A stretch of DNA of 64,000 nt from Holtiella tumoricola. GTDB lineage: Bacteria > Bacillota > Clostridia > Lachnospirales > Cellulosilyticaceae. How positions within the stretch are numbered: position 1 is the stretch's first letter; every line of letters begins with the position of its first letter. Where the stretch lies: positions 107,623 through 171,622 of the forward strand of contig NZ_JAQIFT010000062.1 of NCBI RefSeq assembly GCF_027857615.1, given 5' to 3'. The notes beneath the pieces were generated by a model. That model did not search any database. It saw only the letters and a list, made by a program, of their open reading frames with translations, and had not been told where the DNA came from. The position numbers and the translations under genes were made by a program. Of this stretch, positions 60,855 through 64,000 are shown piece by piece.

Positions 60855-61547
60855 CTAACCTCTGAAGTAATAACCTACTCCACGCTTTGTAAGTACAAAA
60901 GCTGCTTTAGATGGGTCATCTTCTATCTTCTCTCTTAGCCTTCTCACCGTTACATCTACCGTACGTACATCTCCATAATATTCGTATCCCCATACTTTTT
61001 CAAGGAGTGCCTCACGAGAAAAGACTTTACCTTTTTGAGTTGCTAAGAATCTAAGAAGTTCATATTCTCTAAGTGTTAAGTCTACTACTGTGCCATTTTT
61101 GGTTACTTCGTATTTACTAAGGTCTATCGCTAAGCTGTCTTCTTGCACAAGATTAGACTCTACTGCTACCTCATCACTTACAAAGCCACCTCTTCTTAAG
61201 TTAGCTTTAACTCTTGCTACAAGTTCACGCATACCAAAAGGCTTAGTCATGTAATCATCTGCCCCTAACTCTAAGCCTAATACCTTATCTAATTCTTCTG
61301 CGCGTGCTGTAAGCATAATAATTGGTGTTTCCTTTGTCATTCTTACTCTTCTACATACTTCTAGGCCATCCATTTTAGGCATCATAATGTCTAGTATAAT
61401 AAGGTCTGGGTCAATAGATTCAATAAGCTTTATACCAGCTTCTCCATCATAAGCTACACATACTTTGTAGCCTTCCTTCTCTAAATTATATTTAATAATG
61501 TCGGAAATAGCTTGTTCATCTTCTATAACTGCAATCGTTTGTACCAC
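60855..61547 (-). CDS. walR: WalR response regulator
   Basis: A 230-aa OmpR-family regulator. Phosphoacceptor D53 (ILDIMMP), conserved K at DYMTKPFG, and a winged helix from about 145 (LTLREYELLRFLATQKG and TVRRLREKIEDDPS). Very close to Bacillus WalR in motif, and gene order supports the name. It is expected to bind the WalR box before the 205-aa gene. Confidence 0.95.
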   Translation of the reverse strand: MVQTIAVIEDEQAISDIIKYNLEKEGYKVCVAYDGEAGIKLIESIDPDLIILDIMMPKMDGLEVCRRVRMTKETPIIMLTARAEELDKVLGLELGADDYMTKPFGMRELVARVKANLRRGGFVSDEVAVESNLVQEDSLAIDLSKYEVTKNGTVVDLTLREYELLRFLATQKGKVFSREALLEKVWGYEYYGDVRTVDVTVRRLREKIEDDPSKAAFVLTKRGVGYYFRG

Positions 61548-61644
61548 TTTATTCCCCTGCCTTTCTATATCTTTCCGATGACTACCATCTGTAATACTTT
61601 ATTTATATGATATCAAATAGCCCATATGAAGTAAAAAGGAAAAA

Positions 61645-62454
61645 TTAAGGAGTTTCTTTCACTTCTTCTTTTGATTCTTCTTTAGGTTCTTCCTTTACAA
61701 TCTCCATCCCAAGTACAGGCACACGTACATTAGCTTTGATTTCTTGCCCTATTTTAAGATTTGTTGTTAAACCTTCATTAGAACCTATTAAGTCATCAAC
61801 TGTTAAGTTAAACTTGCTAGCAATACCCCAAAGGCTATCACCTTGCTGAACTGTATAAGTTACTTCTTTTCTTTGACGTTTCTTACATAAATCCACTAAC
61901 GTTTCCATATCTACAAGTTTGTCTTCTGTTGTGTACACTTCTTCTAGTTTAACATCATTTGTAAATTTGGCATTTACTTCTTTATCTTTAAAATAAACTT
62001 CTTTAAGTTCATCTTCTAATTCCTTTAATGTTGCTGGTGACTCAATAACCGCCACTTCTTCGCCATCTACAATCAACTTTTGGAACTTGATTGTCACATC
62101 CATATTTTCTCTTAAATATGTTGGTAAGTTATTTGGATCAATCATGTCTTTCTTCTTGGCATGTACACGTTTAAGATCATCTAAGCCTTCTATTTCAACA
62201 TCTGTCTTATACTTAGTTTCTAATTGCTTTTCTACTGTTTGAAGTGCTGTATCTATGTATTCTTTCTTGCTTACAACGCCAATAACCTCCCCGCCTACGC
62301 TTACTTGATAAGCATTTGGAAGGAATCCAAAGGCTACTCCTAATATAATACCGGCTCCCACAATACCTAGTCCTAGTCCTTTCGGCGTTACTTTCGAACG
62401 TCGTCTCTTGGCACTAGATAAATAAATTGTTTTTGATTTTTTGCTGAGTTTCAT
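61645..62454 (-). CDS. LysM-domain membrane-anchored protein
   Basis: A 269-aa protein with a basic N-terminus, one membrane segment about 26-45 (GLGLGIVGAGIILGVAFGFL), a linker with coiled-coil helices, and a LysM domain at about 197-243 (TYTVQQGDSLWGIASKFNLTVDDL). It ends in a Glu/Lys-rich tail. LysM binds peptidoglycan. A long form of this protein elsewhere in clostridia carries an M23 peptidase; that domain is missing here. First gene of the walRK unit, with 97 bp to walR. Confidence 0.8.
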   Translation of the reverse strand: MKLSKKSKTIYLSSAKRRRSKVTPKGLGLGIVGAGIILGVAFGFLPNAYQVSVGGEVIGVVSKKEYIDTALQTVEKQLETKYKTDVEIEGLDDLKRVHAKKKDMIDPNNLPTYLRENMDVTIKFQKLIVDGEEVAVIESPATLKELEDELKEVYFKDKEVNAKFTNDVKLEEVYTTEDKLVDMETLVDLCKKRQRKEVTYTVQQGDSLWGIASKFNLTVDDLIGSNEGLTTNLKIGQEIKANVRVPVLGMEIVKEEPKEESKEEVKETP

Positions 62455-62713
62455 ATGATATACCTCCTGTGATTAGCATGTTACAAAAATCCCCCTTTAT
62501 CTACAATGATAACAGTTTGTTTGGGGTAAATCAAAGAATTTTGGAGGGAAATTTAAGGGAGTAGGCGGTAAAGGGAAAGTGAACTCTAATATTTCAACTT
62601 CTACTTCATGCTAGCTAAGAACTTCTAAACTTGATGCTTTCATGAACGTTCGAAACTCGCTCTGCTCAAACAGTCTCACTAATTGCCATGAAATCATCTT
62701 CATTAAGAAGTTC

Positions 62714-62799
62714 TAAGCTAACCTTCAAGGAAATTTCCATATTAGATTCACTTTCCTTCATGACTTTACTACCTTAAATTGCCATGTGCTGCGGAGGTA
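62714..62799. repeat. 86-bp direct repeat, copy 1
   Basis: Starts TAAGCTAACCTTCAAGG and ends CGGAGGTA. 83 of 86 bases match copy 2 at 62925-63010. No ORF is seen. Between 62600 and 62720 there is also an inverted pair (AGAACTTCTAA and TTAAGAAGTTCT). The 62455-63130 stretch holds this repeat set, the promoter region of the LysM gene and nothing else that I can identify. Confidence 0.8.
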
Positions 62800-62924
62800 G
62801 AAAAGAATAAAAATTCTATTCAAAAATAGCTCTATGAGCCATTACACACAGCTCCTTCAATACTTTCTAAGCCTTATCCCTAAAATTTTCCGCTTTTACC
62901 ACAGAAGTAACAAATAAGAGATGG

Positions 62925-63010
62925 TAAGCTAACTTTCAAGGAAGTTTCCATATTAGATTCACTTTCCTTCATGACTTTACTACCTTAAATTGCCATGTGC
63001 TACGGAGGTA
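62925..63010. repeat. 86-bp direct repeat, copy 2
   Basis: Second copy, 211 bp after copy 1, with three mismatches. It ends 121 bp before the IS3 element. Confidence 0.8.
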
Positions 63011-63132
63011 AGGAAAATAGAAGATCTAAGATTAACTCGGGGCTATCCTATAGATTTAGACGTATAGAAGACAAGTTTTGTTCCCTGTATTCAAAAATCT
63101 GGATATACACAAAAGCACAGAATACTTGTTGA

Positions 63133-63192
63133 TATGCTCCCCTTAAGGTAGACAGTTTAAATAATAAAACTGCTGCCTTAAGGAGGGGCATA
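63133..63192 (+). promoter_or_regulatory. Imperfect palindrome sequestering the orfA ribosome site
   Basis: TATGCTCCCCTTAAGGTAG and its imperfect complement CTGCCTTAAGGAGGGGCATA, with inner CAGTTT/AAACTG, would form a long hairpin in any mRNA read into the element. The AAGGAGGGG of orfA lies in its right arm. Such a fold would limit transposase made from outside transcripts. Confidence 0.6.
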
Positions 63193-63198
63193 TTTTTT

Positions 63199-63882
63199 AT
63201 GGGAAGAAAAGCAAAATTTTCATCTAAGCAAAAATTATGGGCAATTGACAGGATTTTAAGCGGGGAAGATTCTATACTTCATACTGCTACATTGTTAGGG
63301 TGTAGTGATGTAACTATCCATGATTGGCTAAGAAATTACCAAATTAGTGGTATTAATGGGATTACTGTAACGTCTAAGAATAACATCTATACCACCAACA
63401 TTAAGTTGAAAGCTGTTAAGGATTATCTAAAAGGAGTAGGTTCACTACGTGAAATTTGTCAAAAATACAGCATTCGTTCAACAACTCAACTCCGTAGATG
63501 GATTATAAAGTATAATAGTCATGAAGAATTAAAAGCTTCTGGAACAGGAGGAGTACCTATCATGACTAAAGGTCGAAAAACAACTTATGATGAGCGAGTA
63601 GAAATCATTCAATACTGTATAGAACACCAAAATAATTATGCTGAAACAGCAGATAAGTATCAGGTATCTTATCAACAAGTTTATTCTTGGGTGAAGAAAT
63701 ATGAATCTAAAGGAATAGATGGGTTAGTTGATAAACGTGGGAAAAATAAAACAAAAGATGAAATGACTGAACTTGAGAGGCTCCGTGCTGAAAATAAACT
63801 TTTAAAAGCACAAAATCGTAGACAAGAATTAGAGATGGCATTCCTAAAAAAGCTAGACGAAATAGAAAGGAGGCGGTTTTAA
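63199..63882 (+). CDS. IS3-family transposase OrfA
   Basis: A 227-aa protein with two helix-turn-helix units: residues 1-55 (ILSGEDSILHTATLLGCSDVTIHDWLR) and 130-185 (IIQYCIEHQNNYAETADKYQVSYQQVYSWVKKY in parts), followed by a leucine-zipper-like helix (LERLRAENKLLKAQNRRQELE) for dimerisation. This is the IS150-type OrfA. The start is ATG 63199 after AGGAGGGG. Near the end A-AAA-AAG at 63846-63852 permits -1 frameshifting into orfB. Confidence 0.9.
   Translation: MGRKAKFSSKQKLWAIDRILSGEDSILHTATLLGCSDVTIHDWLRNYQISGINGITVTSKNNIYTTNIKLKAVKDYLKGVGSLREICQKYSIRSTTQLRRWIIKYNSHEELKASGTGGVPIMTKGRKTTYDERVEIIQYCIEHQNNYAETADKYQVSYQQVYSWVKKYESKGIDGLVDKRGKNKTKDEMTELERLRAENKLLKAQNRRQELEMAFLKKLDEIERRRF
63846..63852 (+). 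other. Programmed -1 frameshift site of the IS3 element
   Basis: The heptamer A-AAA-AAG in the zero frame of orfA (codons CTA AAA AAG) is the classic slippery site of IS3-group elements. The -1 frame is open across the orfA stop into orfB. Confidence 0.75.
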
Positions 63883-64000
63883 GCCAAGTTCAAAATGAAT
63901 CTATCTACGTAGCTATAAGAAAAATACATACTGAAAGGGAATGTAGTATTTCTGAATTGTGTGAGCTTGCAGGCATTCCAAGATCTTCGTATTACAAGTG
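63849..64000 (+). CDS. IS3-family transposase OrfB, N-terminal part (cut by window edge)
   Basis: In the -1 frame relative to orfA, translation continues through SQVQNESIYVAIRKIHTE and then ECSISELCELAGIPRSSYYK, the usual start of the OrfB DDE transposase. The catalytic domain would follow beyond the window. No good start codon in this frame is seen, so the protein is probably made by frameshifting as OrfAB. An AAAGGAGG (63867-63874) occurs but may only stimulate the shift. Confidence 0.8.

Larger units (their letters stand above)
63131..64000 (+). mobile_element. IS3-family insertion sequence (IS150 group), right part outside window
   Basis: OrfA followed in the -1 frame by orfB, with a slippery A-AAA-AAG between them, is the IS3 plan. 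The left boundary is set to the start of the inverted repeat before orfA and may be several bases off because the other end is not visible. The end-like motif ATGCTCCCCTTAAGG is repeated in inverted form right after it. Confidence 0.8.

Noticed and set aside
1..64000. tRNA, rRNA, CRISPR array, replication origin or prophage
   Set aside because: I looked for cloverleaf-like sequence, regular short repeats and phage gene sets and saw none that I could support.

Overview
The window reads as a chromosomal segment of a low-GC, spore-forming Clostridia member, most likely Lachnospirales; a Cellulosilyticum-like genome is my best guess from overall protein character, but no rRNA is present to settle it. 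Signs are the AT-rich sequence, strong AGGAGG ribosome sites, a complete WalRK-YycHI-MurA cluster, Csp-like subtilisin relatives, DUF1540 and YozG/DUF2975 proteins, and many ECF sigma/anti-sigma pairs. I see no tRNA, rRNA, CRISPR array or prophage. Most genes are ordinary housekeeping, envelope and regulatory genes; the only clear mobile element is an IS3-family element cut by the right edge.

Layout. 0-1.2 kb: end of a universal-stress-like protein and a TtcA-like tRNA thiolase. 1.1-3.9 kb (minus): a probable c-di-GMP unit with an unrecognised conserved 203-aa protein, an unlisted 30-aa hydrophobic peptide behind a hairpin leader, a membrane HD-GYP phosphodiesterase and a DUF5317 membrane protein. 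4-17 kb: mixed metabolic and membrane genes (GNAT-membrane fusion, Fe-ADH, CoA-binding protein, DHH phosphoesterase, aromatic acid exporter-like protein, split chromate transporter, TraX, L25/Ctc, a lipoprotein, aminopeptidase P, pentapeptide protein, DUF389). 17-20.6 kb: peptide ABC transporter binding protein and two permeases without ATPases. 20.7-30 kb: MBL hydrolase, orphan PAS/GAF kinase, DUF1540, M50 protease, flavin reductase, an ECF sigma/anti-sigma pair, a DUF4173 operon and a YozG/DUF2975 operon. 30.2-35.4 kb: three tandem 562-aa Csp/subtilisin-like proteins. 35.5-43 kb: Ogt, dCMP deaminase, secreted M3 peptidase, a second ECF pair, TauE, membrane GDPD. 43.2-48.5 kb: LCP protein and a glycosyltransferase-kinase-regulator operon. 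48.7-54.4 kb: NadE and nicotinamidase, a third ECF pair, AgrC/AgrA-type pair, DUF898. 54.5-62.5 kb: MurA, YycI, YycH, a 205-aa secreted protein, WalK, WalR, a LysM protein. 62.5-64 kb: an 86-bp direct repeat and the start of the IS3 element.

The most interesting points: (1) all three tandem Csp-like proteins keep the catalytic Asp and His but have Gly where the nucleophilic Ser should be, so they look like a family of pseudoproteases, comparable to the germinant-sensing CspC of C. difficile. (2) A lipoprotein at 12.2 kb carries the same extracytoplasmic domain as the anti-sigma factor at 25.7 kb, and its promoter matches that of the sigma operon (nine bases, an 11-base spacer, seven bases), which suggests a dispersed sigma-factor circuit with a decoy or co-sensor. 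(3) A 41-bp element, 38/41 identical, with four roughly 11-bp-spaced half sites lies upstream of both the glycosyltransferase-kinase-regulator operon and the membrane GDPD gene, implying a small glycolipid/envelope regulon. (4) A perfect WalR box lies in front of the secreted 205-aa gene that interrupts the walRK-yycHI order. (5) The c-di-GMP unit contains a hairpin-led 30-aa membrane peptide.
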